Assembly: GCA_963788185.1 (NCBI GenBank)
Contig: CAWBGE010000010.1
Span: 310,001 to 374,000 of the forward strand
DNA: 64,000 nucleotides
Origin: CAIWHR01 sp963788185
GTDB taxonomy: Bacteria; Pseudomonadota; Gammaproteobacteria; Burkholderiales; Casimicrobiaceae
Direction: 5' to 3'
The translations under genes and the position numbers were made by a program. A model generated the notes under the pieces. It saw only the letters and a list, made by a program, of their open reading frames with translations, searched no databases and was not told where the DNA came from. This document shows, piece after piece, positions 33,765 through 43,111 of this stretch. Position 1 is the first letter of the stretch. Every line of letters starts with the position of its first letter.

Positions 33765-34775
33765 TCAGTCGGCCTTGAAGCCGGTTTCCTTGTAGATCGC
33801 CTGGATGGTGTCCTTGCCGATCCGGCTTTCCATTTCCTTGTGCACGGGTACCATCGCCTTCTTCCACGCGGCGCGCTCGGCGGCCGTCGGCACGTAGACG
33901 GCCGTCTTGCCCGAAGCCTTGATCTTCTCCAGCGCCTGGTCGTTTTCCTGCTTGGCAATCGAGTTTGCGTACTTCGTCGCCTCCGCCATGGCGGCTTCGA
34001 GTTCCTTGCGGACGTCGGCAGGCAGCGCGTCCCAGAACTTCTTGTTGGCGATCACCGCATAGCCGAGATAGCCGTGCTCGGTGACGATCGCATGCTTCTG
34101 CACTTCATGCATCTTCTGCGTGTACATGTTCGACGGCGGATTCTCGGTGCCGTCGACCACGCCGGTCTGCAGCGCCTGGTAGACCTCGGAGAAGGCCATT
34201 GTCTGCGGGATCGCGCCGACCGCCCGCATCTGTGCCTCGAGCACCTTGGAAGACTGGATGCGCAGCTTCTGGCCCTTGATGTCGGCGGGCTGCTTGAGCG
34301 CCTTGTTGGCCGAGAGCACCTTGAAGCCGTTGTCCCAGTACGCGAGTCCGACGATACCCTTGGAATCGAGCTTCTTGAACAGCGCCGCTCCGGCCGGGCC
34401 CTCGGTCACCTTGTGCAGCTCGGCCGTGTTGTCGAAGATGAACGGCAGGTCGAAGACCTCGAAGTCGCGCACGCCCAGCGGGCCGAACTTGGCCAGCGAC
34501 GGCGCGAGCATGTGGACCGATCCCAGCGACAGCGCTTCCATTTCTTCGCCGTCCTTGTACAGCTGCGAGTTCGGATAGACCTCGATCTTGACCTTGCCCT
34601 TGAGCCGGGCCTCGGCCAGTTCCTTGAACTTCTCCGCGCCTTTGCCCTTGGGTGTATCCGGTGCGACGACGTGGCTGAACTTGATGACGATCGGCGCCTG
34701 CGCGAAAGCGGCGCCAGTGGCGAACACGGCCGACGCGGCCAACGCCAGTGCCAGACGAATCTGCGGGAATTGCAT
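33765..34775 (-). CDS. dctP: TRAP transporter solute-binding protein DctP
   Basis: This 336-residue periplasmic protein has a signal peptide with a likely cleavage after Ala25 (AAFA-QAP). It shows the family segments IKFSHVVAPDTPKGKGAEKF, the conserved arginine region KLRIQSSKVLEAQ, used to bind the substrate carboxylate, and VVDGTENPPSNMYTQ. It captures an organic acid, probably a C4-dicarboxylate, for DctQM. A clear sigma-70 promoter lies about 100 bases upstream. Confidence 0.94.
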   Translation of the reverse strand: MQFPQIRLALALAASAVFATGAAFAQAPIVIKFSHVVAPDTPKGKGAEKFKELAEARLKGKVKIEVYPNSQLYKDGEEMEALSLGSVHMLAPSLAKFGPLGVRDFEVFDLPFIFDNTAELHKVTEGPAGAALFKKLDSKGIVGLAYWDNGFKVLSANKALKQPADIKGQKLRIQSSKVLEAQMRAVGAIPQTMAFSEVYQALQTGVVDGTENPPSNMYTQKMHEVQKHAIVTEHGYLGYAVIANKKFWDALPADVRKELEAAMAEATKYANSIAKQENDQALEKIKASGKTAVYVPTAAERAAWKKAMVPVHKEMESRIGKDTIQAIYKETGFKAD

Positions 34776-34874
34776 GACATCCTCCTGTGAAGTTGCGAAT
34801 CCGGGTTGTTGCCGCTATTCGTGGGCAGCATTCGCTGCGTTGCGGCATGGCTGACGGCAATCGAAACTGCCGAG

Positions 34875-34903
34875 ATTAGGCAGGCATTACGCGCTGCTGT
34901 CAA
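34875..34903 (-). promoter_or_regulatory. Sigma-70 promoter of dctPQM
   Basis: On the minus strand TTGACA (plus-strand 34898-34903) and CCTAAT (34875-34880) are separated by exactly 17 bases. The -35 is consensus and the -10 matches at 4 of 6. Transcription would start about 90 bases before the dctP ATG, leaving a leader of that length. Confidence 0.7.
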
Positions 34904-34990
34904 CCGCGCGCCCGAGCCGACAGCGCCGCAGCGCACAGGAGAGTACCCGTCCCGGCCTGTTCCTGGTCAACGATTCGGGGCCCGCTGACG

Positions 34991-36454
34991 CTATGGGAGG
35001 ATCGGCGCCGGGGGCCGGCGAGTATGCGGCGTCCAGTCGAAGCTGCGACCGGGCATGCCGGGCGCCGCGGCAAAGGCCGCGTCGACGCCGATCGTGGGCA
35101 CTTCCGCCAGGGCGTCGCCGAGAAAGACGAGCGGCCAGGTGTCGCGGCGCCAGTGCGGGATGCCGCGCTGCTGCATCAGGTGGGCAAGCGATTGCCGTGG
35201 CCGCTGCGGCCCGAGGCGCAGGTGCTCGCCGCCTCGACGGCCGCGGATGGTGACGGGCCTGTCGCCGAAGTGCTGCGGGGCGATGCCATGACCGCTCGCT
35301 TCACGCAGCGCAAGCGTGCCGTGCGGGAGGTCGATCGAAGGCTCGCCCTGCCATTCGCGCGCCGGCCAGGCGCGAACCGCGTCGTGCACGAAGACGAATC
35401 CACGATGGATGCCGATCTCGCAGTCTTCGTGTGCGATCCTGACGCGCGCGTCCGCGGCTGCGCCCGTGAGCTGCACGAGCATGTCGCCGATGCGCGCGGT
35501 CGACGGGGCGCGGAGCCCGTGCCGCCGCAGGAACCAGCGCAGGAGATTGCGCGCGCGATGCGGCTGCAGCGAGGCCAGGCTGCCGAGGCGCGACCGGTCG
35601 AGCGTCGGCCCGTCGACCGCATCCTGCGCGAGCGCGCCGCCTGCGTCCTGCGCTGCAAGTTCGTCCATCAGGCGGGCGGCTTCAGCCTGGTGCGACGCCG
35701 TGCGGAGCAGCGTCCCCGGGTAGCCGGGGAACGCCTGCGCAAGCAGCGGCGAAATCTCCCGGCGAATGAAATTGCGCTTGATGCGCAGGTCCGCGTTCGA
35801 TTCGTCTTCGATCCAGTCGAGGCCCCGCGCTCGGGCGAGGGCGGCGATGGTGGCGTGGGAGAGGGACAGCAGCGGACGCAGGATGCGCGGGCCGTCGCCG
35901 GGCGCGCGGTCGGCGCTCATTGCGGCGAGTCCGTGCGGTCCCGCGCCGCGCAACAATTGCAGCCAAAGCGTCTCCGCCTGGTCGTCGGCGTGATGCGCCA
36001 GGGCCACCGCGTCGACGTCGAGATCGGCGAAGATCGCGCGCCGCGCCGCGCGGGCGCAGGCTTCGAGGCTCGCGCCCGGGCGGCGGTCGACGACGACTCG
36101 CCGCACGGCGAGGGGGACCGCTCGCGCCGCGCACGCGCCTGCGCAGAAATCCGTCCAGGCGTCGGCGTTCGGCGAGAGCCCGTGATTGACGTGGATCGCG
36201 GAAACCTCGACGGCGAACGTGGGTGCCGCTGCGGCCAGCGTGTCGAGCAGCACCATCGAATCGCAGCCGCCGGAAAGTGCTACCGCAATTCGCGGCCGGT
36301 GGGCGACGCCGACGCCATCGGTGGCAAGGAACCGCCGCAGCGCGTGCGCGACGGCGTCGCCTGCGGGATCGATCGACTTCGTCGGGGACGCCAAGGGCGT
36401 GGGATCAGAGCGGTAGGCGTGGAACGATCGAGGGCGTGCCGCGGAGGCAGGCAC
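34991..36454 (-). CDS. tilS: tRNA(Ile)-lysidine synthetase TilS
   Basis: This enzyme of up to 487 residues attaches lysine to C34 of the isoleucine tRNA that reads AUA. The N-type ATP pyrophosphatase loop is SGGCDSM (61-67), followed by VNHGLSPNADAW, LAHHADDQAETLWLQLLRGAG, NADLRIKRNFIRRE and the C-terminal domain ending in GDALAEVPTIGVD. The start at 36454 lies two bases after the accA stop, so the two genes are closely coupled; the exact start is unsure because the first 50 residues are not conserved. Confidence 0.94.
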   Translation of the reverse strand: MPASAARPRSFHAYRSDPTPLASPTKSIDPAGDAVAHALRRFLATDGVGVAHRPRIAVALSGGCDSMVLLDTLAAAAPTFAVEVSAIHVNHGLSPNADAWTDFCAGACAARAVPLAVRRVVVDRRPGASLEACARAARRAIFADLDVDAVALAHHADDQAETLWLQLLRGAGPHGLAAMSADRAPGDGPRILRPLLSLSHATIAALARARGLDWIEDESNADLRIKRNFIRREISPLLAQAFPGYPGTLLRTASHQAEAARLMDELAAQDAGGALAQDAVDGPTLDRSRLGSLASLQPHRARNLLRWFLRRHGLRAPSTARIGDMLVQLTGAAADARVRIAHEDCEIGIHRGFVFVHDAVRAWPAREWQGEPSIDLPHGTLALREASGHGIAPQHFGDRPVTIRGRRGGEHLRLGPQRPRQSLAHLMQQRGIPHWRRDTWPLVFLGDALAEVPTIGVDAAFAAAPGMPGRSFDWTPHTRRPPAPILP

Positions 36455-36456
36455 GG

Positions 36457-37425
36457 TCAGCCGGCGCTGATTTCCTTGAACTTGCCGTAGCCGAGGATCT
36501 TCTCCTCCCGCGTTTCAACGAGCGCGTCCAGCGTCCGCTCCTGCAATTGCCGCAGAACCTCGGTGAGCGCCTTCCTGAGCGTTGCCATCATCGCGCCGTG
36601 ATCGCGGTGCGCTCCGCCAACCGGCTCGTTGACGATCTTGTCGATGAGCCCCAACTGCTTCAATCGCGGCGCCGTGATGCCGAGGATTTCGGCCGCGTCC
36701 GGCGCATTGTCGGCGGATTTCCAGAGGATGGACGCGCAACCTTCGGGCGAGATCACCGAATAGGTCGAATACTGCAACATCAGCGTGACGTCGCCGATGG
36801 CGATCGCCAGTGCGCCGCCGGAGCCGCCTTCGCCGATCACCGTGACGATGACGGGTGTGCGCAACCCCGCCATCTCGTACAGGTTGCGACCGATGGCCTC
36901 GGATTGTCCGCGCTCCTCGGCGCCGATGCCCGGATAGGCGCCCGGCGTGTCGACGAACGTGAACAGCGGCAGGCCGAATTTCTCGGCAAGCTTCATGAGA
37001 CGCAGCGCCTTGCGGTAACCCTCGGGGCGCGGCATGCCGAAATTGCGGTAGATCTTCTCCTTGGTGTCACGGCCTTTCTGGTGGCCGATCACCATGCAGG
37101 GCTGGCCATTGAAACGGGCGAGGCCGCCGACGATCGCCGGGTCGTCGGCATACGAGCGGTCGCCATGCAATTCGCGGAAATCGGCGAACATTCCGTTGAT
37201 GTAATCGAGCGTGTAAGGCCGCTGCGAATGACGCGCGACCTGCGCGATCTGCCACGACGAGAGCTTGGCGTAGATGTCCCGGGAGAGCTGCTGGCTCTTC
37301 TTCTGCAGGCGGTTGATCTCGTCCGAAATGTCGACTGCCGAATCCTCGTGGACGTAGCGCAGCTCGTCGATCTTGGCTTGCAGCTCGGCAATGGGCTGCT
37401 CGAAATCGAGGAACGTCTGTTTCAT
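36457..37425 (-). CDS. accA: Acetyl-CoA carboxylase carboxyltransferase alpha subunit
   Basis: This 322-residue subunit transfers the carboxyl group from biotin to acetyl-CoA together with AccD, starting fatty acid synthesis. It begins MKQTFLDFEQPIAEL and has the conserved FVDTPGAYPGIGAEERGQSEAI-type segment (about 157-178) and GEGGSGGALAIAIGD. The ATG at 37425 gives the standard N-terminus; an open extension to 37518 has no family similarity. Gene pair accA-tilS is common in Betaproteobacteria. Confidence 0.97.
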   Translation of the reverse strand: MKQTFLDFEQPIAELQAKIDELRYVHEDSAVDISDEINRLQKKSQQLSRDIYAKLSSWQIAQVARHSQRPYTLDYINGMFADFRELHGDRSYADDPAIVGGLARFNGQPCMVIGHQKGRDTKEKIYRNFGMPRPEGYRKALRLMKLAEKFGLPLFTFVDTPGAYPGIGAEERGQSEAIGRNLYEMAGLRTPVIVTVIGEGGSGGALAIAIGDVTLMLQYSTYSVISPEGCASILWKSADNAPDAAEILGITAPRLKQLGLIDKIVNEPVGGAHRDHGAMMATLRKALTEVLRQLQERTLDALVETREEKILGYGKFKEISAG

Positions 37426-37544
37426 TGGCGCGCGCGGCGATTCCATGATTGGCGGGAATGATATCGCATCGGCGACGTTGCCGCTTCGGCGCCGGTCCGA
37501 CACGGCGCATCTCGACATGCATCCGGACGTTGACGGTGCGGGCG

Positions 37545-38081
37545 TCAGGCGGCGCGGGTGCGCAAATCGTCAGGGTGGACGACCTCGACGTGAACATGCC
37601 GAATGGGCATGCACTCGCGCAGCACGCGCGGCGGGGCGATGCTTCGCCGCAGCAACTCGGCACCCACTGCCCCGCCCGCCATCATGGCGATGGCGGCGTC
37701 TCGCACCGGTTGCTCTGCCGCTGCCCAGAGGTCGCCACCGGCGCCGGCCATGAGTGCGAGAGCGTGCGGTGCGACGTAGGTCAGGATGAACAGCAGGGCC
37801 CCGGCGATGGCACCGCGAACCGCCCACCGAGGCAATCCGAGAAAACGCAGCCCGCCACGCTGGTGATGGCGCAGCAAGGCCAGACCCGGTGCCCCAAGCA
37901 CGACGGTTGCGCCGAGCGCGGCGATGACCGCAGCTCCCATGCGCAGCGAGGCGGTGGTCGCATCCCCGGCGTGCAGAATTGCCGCGTGAACCCGGATGAA
38001 CTCCGCCACCTGCGGTGTGACCTCGGACATCAGTGCCAGTTGCAGCACCACCAGCGACGCGAGATATGCGGTCCTGAACAT
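37545..38081 (-). CDS. Membrane protein of unknown function
   Basis: This 178-residue protein begins MFRTAYLASLVVLQ at an ATG with a good ribosome site (GGAGG, seven bases upstream). It has about four hydrophobic segments (3-18, 47-69, 89-111, 128-144) and a soluble C-terminal tail with an unusual His/Val cluster, RHVHVEVVHPDDL. I recognise no family. It lies between accA downstream and a methyltransferase upstream on the same strand. Composition is like its neighbours. A longer frame to 38192 lacks an obvious ribosome site. Confidence 0.6.
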   Translation of the reverse strand: MFRTAYLASLVVLQLALMSEVTPQVAEFIRVHAAILHAGDATTASLRMGAAVIAALGATVVLGAPGLALLRHHQRGGLRFLGLPRWAVRGAIAGALLFILTYVAPHALALMAGAGGDLWAAAEQPVRDAAIAMMAGGAVGAELLRRSIAPPRVLRECMPIRHVHVEVVHPDDLRTRAA

Positions 38082-38207
38082 GTGAGAGCCTCCGTTGACG
38101 ATTCCTGCGATCGACCCTGGCACAGGGCAAGCGGGACGATTTGGCGACCGGTTGACTCTATGGCCGCGGAGGTGCCGGCCGCCATCCGCCATACGGATGA
38201 ATGCGGG

Positions 38208-38636
38208 TCAAATCACGCCCGGGATGAGGCGCCGCGTCCGTCGCGCGTACGCGGCGTATTCGGGATAGCGTGCCGCGAGTGCGCGCTCCTCGAACCGGGC
38301 CTTGAAATGAAGGACGAGCAACAAGGCAGCGAACGGAATCCAGCGCCACCATTGACCATAGGCCGCCGCGAGCCCGGCGCAAAACGCAAGCACGGCGAAG
38401 TACATCGGATGCCGGATGAAGCGATAGGGGCCGCTCGTGACCAGGTGTCCGTCCGTACGGGGATCGGGCCGGATGTGGAAATTGCCGGGTCGATTGGCCG
38501 ACAGCGCCCAGATGCCGACCCCCGTCCCGACGATGCAAAGCGGCACGCCGATCCAATGGACCGGCCAGGAACCGAACGGGAACGCCAGCACGGCGACGCA
38601 CGCGAACTGCGCGATCACGTAGCAATGGGAAATCAT
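38208..38636 (-). CDS. Small membrane methyltransferase (ICMT/PEMT type)
   Basis: This 142-residue protein has four hydrophobic segments and the C-terminal signature of the isoprenylcysteine carboxyl methyltransferase/phospholipid methyltransferase superfamily: GPYRFIRHPMYFAVL followed by FEERALAARYPEYAAYARRTRRLIP. These bind SAM at the membrane surface. In bacteria the substrates are mostly unknown. It is the first gene of its strand here, divergent from the dehydrogenase at 38744. Confidence 0.8.
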   Translation of the reverse strand: MISHCYVIAQFACVAVLAFPFGSWPVHWIGVPLCIVGTGVGIWALSANRPGNFHIRPDPRTDGHLVTSGPYRFIRHPMYFAVLAFCAGLAAAYGQWWRWIPFAALLLVLHFKARFEERALAARYPEYAAYARRTRRLIPGVI

Positions 38637-38690
38637 GTCGATATCGATCGTCCGCGCGAGGTTGTGCGCGTCCCATGGAGCATACCTCCG

Positions 38691-38720
38691 CTGGCACGCA
38701 ATTTCGCCGCGGCCTAAAAT
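38691..38720 (+). promoter_or_regulatory. Probable promoter of the tartrate/malate-type dehydrogenase
   Basis: CTGGCA (38691-38696) and TAAAAT (38715-38720) are 18 bases apart, a fair sigma-70 match with a strong -10. A ribosome site GGGAGG (38733-38738) follows before the ATG at 38744, giving a short leader. Confidence 0.55.
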
Positions 38721-38743
38721 AACCGCTTTCGAGGGAGGTTCTC

Positions 38744-39808
38744 ATGGCGCACCATCGGATCGCGGTCATCGCCGGCGACGGCATCGGCAAGGAAACCGTG
38801 CCGGAGGGCTTGCGCGTGCTCGAAGCGGTCGGCCGCCGGTTCGGCATCGGTTTCGAATGGCAGGAATTCGACTGGAGTTGCGACTACTATCTCAAGCACG
38901 GCCGGATGATGCCGGAGGACTGGTTCGAGACGCTCTCGCCCTTCGAGGCGATCTTCTACGGTGCGGTGGGATGGCCCGAGAAAGTGCCGGACCACGTCTC
39001 GCTATGGGGCTCGCTGCTGCAGTTCCGGCGCCGCTTCGAGCAGTACGTGAACCTGCGCCCCTGCAAGCTGATGCCGGGCATCGCGACGCCGCTCGCCAAC
39101 CGCAGGCCCGGAGACATCGACTTCGTCGTCGTGCGCGAGAATACCGAAGGCGAGTATTCGTCGGTGGGCGGAAGGATGTTCGAGGGCACGGAGCGCGAGA
39201 TCGTTTTTCAGGAGTCGGTGTTCAGCCGCAAGGGAGTGGATCGGATCCTGAAATTCGCCTTCGAGCTCGCGATGCAGCGGCCGCAGCGGCACGTCACCTC
39301 GGCGACAAAGTCGAACGGCATTGCTATCACGATGCCGTTCTGGGACGAGCGCTTCCGGGCGATGGCGGCGAACTATCCCGACGTTCGCACCGACCAGTAC
39401 CACATCGACATTCTCACCGCGCATTTCGTGCGCCGGCCGGAAATCTTCGACGTCGTCGTCGGCTCCAACCTGTTCGGCGACATCCTGTCCGATCTCGGTC
39501 CGGCTGTCTGCGGCACCATCGGCATCGCGCCATCGGCCAATCTCAATCCCGAGCGCGACTTTCCGTCGCTGTTCGAGCCGGTTCACGGGTCCGCCCCCGA
39601 CATCGCGGGCAGGGGGATCGCCAATCCGATCGGCCAGATCTGGTCGGCGGCGCTGATGCTCGATTTTCTTGGTCATGCGGAGGCGTCTGCCGCCGTGATC
39701 GGGGCCTTCGAGCGCGTGCTGATCGATCCTGCGGCACCGAAGACCCCGGATCTCGGCGGCACCGCGACGACCGTGGATCTGGGCAGGGCTATCGCAGCCG
39801 AAATCTGA
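38744..39808 (+). CDS. Tartrate/D-malate dehydrogenase family decarboxylating enzyme
   Basis: This 354-residue member of the isocitrate/isopropylmalate dehydrogenase family uses NAD to oxidise a 2-hydroxy acid, often with decarboxylation. It shows IAVIAGDGIGKETVPEG, VVVRENTEGEYSSVGG, DQYHIDILTAHFV and NLFGDILSDLGPAVCGTIGIAPSAN-like segments. The DHVSLWGSLLQFRRRFEQYVN segment and lack of LeuB-specific motifs point to tartrate dehydrogenase/D-malate dehydrogenase (TtuC/DmlA). Substrate is inferred. No leuC/leuD is nearby. pntAB follows 180 bases downstream on the same strand. Confidence 0.85.
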   Translation: MAHHRIAVIAGDGIGKETVPEGLRVLEAVGRRFGIGFEWQEFDWSCDYYLKHGRMMPEDWFETLSPFEAIFYGAVGWPEKVPDHVSLWGSLLQFRRRFEQYVNLRPCKLMPGIATPLANRRPGDIDFVVVRENTEGEYSSVGGRMFEGTEREIVFQESVFSRKGVDRILKFAFELAMQRPQRHVTSATKSNGIAITMPFWDERFRAMAANYPDVRTDQYHIDILTAHFVRRPEIFDVVVGSNLFGDILSDLGPAVCGTIGIAPSANLNPERDFPSLFEPVHGSAPDIAGRGIANPIGQIWSAALMLDFLGHAEASAAVIGAFERVLIDPAAPKTPDLGGTATTVDLGRAIAAEI

Positions 39809-39988
39809 AACAATGCGGTCACCTTGCTCCAAATATGACCTCGAAGCCGTTTCCCGCGGTCGGCAGCGCCCTGCCGGCACCGGTTTGTGGCAGCATTCCC
39901 CGCACCATCGGAGGCACTCGTTCAGCAACAGGCGGAGCGCGCGTCGTCATCGTAGAAGTCGAATCGATTTGTTCCAACGGAGACCTGA

Positions 39989-41590
39989 ATGTCACTATTG
40001 ATCGGAGTCCCAAAAGAGGTTTTTCCGGGTGAAATGCGGGTTGCGTCCGTACCCGAGGTCGTCGAGAAGCTGATCAAGCAGGGTTTCCGGGTCGCCGTCG
40101 AATCCGGGGCCGGGGACACGGCGAGCATCAGTGACGATGCCTACCGCGCCGCGGGTGCGGAAGTCGTCTCCGACCGGGCCGGGCTGTGGGCGATGTCGGA
40201 CATCGTGTTCAAGGTGCGCGCCCCGAACGGCGACGAAGTCGGCATGCTGCGCGAAGGCGGCACGCTGGTCAGCTTCATCTGGCCGGCGCAGAACCCCGAG
40301 TTGCTGCAGCAGCTCGCCGCCCGGAAGGCGACCGTGCTGGCGATGGACAGCGTGCCGCGCATCTCGCGCGCACAGAAGCTCGATGCGCTGTCGTCGATGG
40401 CCAACATTGCCGGCTACCGCGCCGTCATCGAAGCCGCGCACGAATTCAGCCGTTTCTTCGCCGGCTCGATCACCGCAGCCGGCAAGGTGCAGCCCGCCAA
40501 GGTCTTCGTCATCGGCGCGGGCGTGGCGGGCCTGGCGGCAATCGGTGCGGCGGCCAACCTGGGCGCGATCGTCCGCGCCAACGACACGCGCTCCGAAGTG
40601 GCCGACCAGGTCAAGTCGATGGGCGGTGAGTTCGTCCCCGTCGACTACGTGGAGGAGGGCGCCGGTGTCGGCGGTTACGCCAAGGTGATGAGCGAAGGTT
40701 TCCTGAAAGCCCAGGCCGAGGTGTTCGCCAAGCAGGCTCGGGAGGTCGACATCATCATCACCACCGCGCTGATCCCGGGCCGGCCGGCGCCCAAGCTGAT
40801 CACCGAAGCGATGGTCAAGTCGATGAAGCAGGGCAGCGTCATCGTCGACATGGCCGCGGAGCAAGGGGGCAACTGCGAGTTGACCGAACCGGGCAAAGTG
40901 GTCGTCAGGCACGGCGTGACCATCGTGGGCCACAAGGATCTGCCCAGCCGGCTGTCGAAGCAGGCGTCCACGGCGTACGCGACGAACCTGTTCCGCCTGA
41001 TGGAAGACATGATCAAGACCAGGAGCATCACGCCCGAAGGCGCGATCAATGTCGACATGGACGACGAGGTGCTGCGCGGCACGACCGTGATCAAGGAGGG
41101 CAAGGTCACCTGGCCGCCGCCTGCGCCCAAGCTGTCGGCGGCGCCACCGCAGGCGGCGAAGCCCGCGGCTGCGCCGGTTGCGAAGAAGGCATCCGGGCAC
41201 GGGGGTTCGAGCGAGCCGATGCCCGCCAGGTCGCTGGCAATTCTGTTCGGCGTGGGTGCACTGATGTTCTGGCTCGTCGGAAGCTTTGCGCCGGCGAGCT
41301 TCCTGTCGCACTTCACCGTCTTCGTGCTGGCCTGCTTCGTCGGCTACATGGTGATCTGGAACGTCACGCCCGCGCTGCACACGCCGCTGATGAGCGTGAC
41401 CAATGCGATCTCAAGCATCATCGCCATCGGCGCGCTGGTGCAGATCGCTCCGCCGGTGCTGGGAAGCGGCGCCGGCCGGCCTGACGGCTGGATCCTGGGC
41501 CTGGCCGCGGTCGGACTCGTGCTCACGGCGATCAACATGTTCGGCGGCTTTGCGGTGACGCGTCGCATGCTGGCGATGTTCCGCAAATAG
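39989..41590 (+). CDS. pntA: NAD(P) transhydrogenase alpha subunit
   Basis: This 533-residue protein is the fused form of subunit alpha. An N-terminal NAD(H)-binding domain (MSLLIGVPKEVFPGEMRVAS onward, with the Rossmann loop FVIGAGVAGLAAIGAA) is followed by a Pro/Ala-rich linker (about 370-405) and four membrane segments. With PntB it couples proton entry to hydride transfer from NADH to NADP+. A ribosome site GGAGA precedes the ATG. It lies 11 bases ahead of pntB. Confidence 0.96.
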   Translation: MSLLIGVPKEVFPGEMRVASVPEVVEKLIKQGFRVAVESGAGDTASISDDAYRAAGAEVVSDRAGLWAMSDIVFKVRAPNGDEVGMLREGGTLVSFIWPAQNPELLQQLAARKATVLAMDSVPRISRAQKLDALSSMANIAGYRAVIEAAHEFSRFFAGSITAAGKVQPAKVFVIGAGVAGLAAIGAAANLGAIVRANDTRSEVADQVKSMGGEFVPVDYVEEGAGVGGYAKVMSEGFLKAQAEVFAKQAREVDIIITTALIPGRPAPKLITEAMVKSMKQGSVIVDMAAEQGGNCELTEPGKVVVRHGVTIVGHKDLPSRLSKQASTAYATNLFRLMEDMIKTRSITPEGAINVDMDDEVLRGTTVIKEGKVTWPPPAPKLSAAPPQAAKPAAAPVAKKASGHGGSSEPMPARSLAILFGVGALMFWLVGSFAPASFLSHFTVFVLACFVGYMVIWNVTPALHTPLMSVTNAISSIIAIGALVQIAPPVLGSGAGRPDGWILGLAAVGLVLTAINMFGGFAVTRRMLAMFRK

Positions 41591-41601
41591 GGAGAACCGA
41601 C

Positions 41602-43008
41602 ATGTCCGCAAGCCTCGCCTCTGTCTCCTACATCGCCGCCACCATCCTGTTCATCCTCAGTCTCGGCGGGCTGTCCAACCCCGAAACCGCGCGCCGCGGC
41701 AATCTTTACGGCGTCATCGGCATGGCGATCGCCGTGCTGGCGACCGTCTTCGGGCCGCGCGTCACCATGGCAGGCATCCCCTGGATCATCGGGACGATGC
41801 TCGTCGGCGGCAGCATCGGACTCTATGCCGCGCGTACCGTGCAGATGACGCAGATGCCCGAACTGGTCGCGCTGATGCACAGCCTGGTCGGTCTGGCCGC
41901 CTGCCTCGTCGGCTACGCCAGCTACATCGACACGTCGATCCAGTTCGCAGGCGCCGAGAAGACCATCCACGAAATCGAGATCTACATCGGCGTCCTGATC
42001 GGCGCGGTGACCTTCTCGGGCTCGGTGATCGCCTTCGGCAAGCTCTCGGGCAAGATCAGCGGCAAGCCGTTGCTGCTGCCCGGACGCCACTGGCTCAACC
42101 TCGTCCTGCTGCTGATCGTGATCTGGTACGGCCGCGAGTTCATCAACGCTCACTCGATCGCCGACGGCTACCTGCCACTCGCCGTGATGACCGTGGTCGC
42201 CCTGCTGTTCGGCATTCACATGGTGATGGCGATCGGAGGTGCCGACATGCCGGTGGTGGTGTCGATGCTCAACAGCTACTCGGGTTGGGCGGCCGCGGCG
42301 ACCGGCTTCATGCTCTCCAACGACCTTCTGATCGTCACCGGTGCACTGGTGGGGTCGTCGGGGGCGATCCTCTCCTACATCATGTGCCGCGCGATGAACC
42401 GCAACTTCATCAGCGTGATCGCGGGGGGTTTCGGTACGGGCGGCGGCACCGCGCCGGTGGCGGGCGCCGAGCCGGCGGGCGAAGTGTCGCCGGTCAGCCC
42501 GATCGAGACGGCGGAATTGCTGCGCGAAGCCAAGAGCGTCATCATCGTTCCGGGCTACGGCATGGCGGTGGCACAGGCGCAGCACACCGTGTACGAGATC
42601 ACCGAGCTGCTGCGCGAGAAAGGCGTCAATGTGCGTTTCGGCATCCACCCGGTGGCCGGCCGCATGCCGGGCCACATGAATGTGCTGCTGGCCGAGGCCC
42701 GGGTGCCTTACGACATCGTGCTGGAGATGGACGAGCTGAACGCCGACTTTCCCGCGACCGATGTCGCGATGGTCATCGGGGCCAACGACATCGTCAATCC
42801 CGGTGCACAGGACGACCCGAACAGCCCGATCGCCGGCATGCCGGTGCTCGAAGTCTGGAAGGCCAGGACATCGATCGTCATGAAGCGCAGCATGGCTTCC
42901 GGTTACGCCGGCGTCGACAACCCGCTCTTCTACAAGGAGAACAACCGCATGCTCTTCGGCGATGCGAAGAAGATGCTGGAAGAAGTCTTTGTTGCGCTGA
43001 AATCCTGA
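41602..43008 (+). CDS. pntB: NAD(P) transhydrogenase beta subunit
   Basis: This 468-residue protein has about nine membrane segments in its first 260 residues, then a cytosolic NADP(H)-binding domain with VPGYGMAVAQAQH, HPVAGRMPGHMNVLLAEA and MVIGANDIVNPGAQDDP. It completes the transhydrogenase with PntA and supplies NADPH for biosynthesis and redox defence. It ends 9 bases before a hairpin terminator. Confidence 0.97.
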   Translation: MSASLASVSYIAATILFILSLGGLSNPETARRGNLYGVIGMAIAVLATVFGPRVTMAGIPWIIGTMLVGGSIGLYAARTVQMTQMPELVALMHSLVGLAACLVGYASYIDTSIQFAGAEKTIHEIEIYIGVLIGAVTFSGSVIAFGKLSGKISGKPLLLPGRHWLNLVLLLIVIWYGREFINAHSIADGYLPLAVMTVVALLFGIHMVMAIGGADMPVVVSMLNSYSGWAAAATGFMLSNDLLIVTGALVGSSGAILSYIMCRAMNRNFISVIAGGFGTGGGTAPVAGAEPAGEVSPVSPIETAELLREAKSVIIVPGYGMAVAQAQHTVYEITELLREKGVNVRFGIHPVAGRMPGHMNVLLAEARVPYDIVLEMDELNADFPATDVAMVIGANDIVNPGAQDDPNSPIAGMPVLEVWKARTSIVMKRSMASGYAGVDNPLFYKENNRMLFGDAKKMLEEVFVALKS

Positions 43009-43017
43009 TCCCGCGCG

Positions 43018-43041
43018 GGCGACCGGTGCAACCCGGTCGCC
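43018..43041. terminator. Hairpin terminator between pntB and the convergent binding protein gene
   Basis: A 9-bp perfect inverted repeat, GGCGACCGG (43018-43026) and CCGGTCGCC (43033-43041), has a six-base loop. It lies just after the pntB stop and 70 bases from the end of the convergent gene. No T tract follows on the plus strand. Confidence 0.6.
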
Positions 43042-43111
43042 TGACTGATCGAGTGCCGCCTCGATTACGCCAGCCTGTCGGCGATCAACCGACCCGGCCG
43101 GCGGCGCCCGC

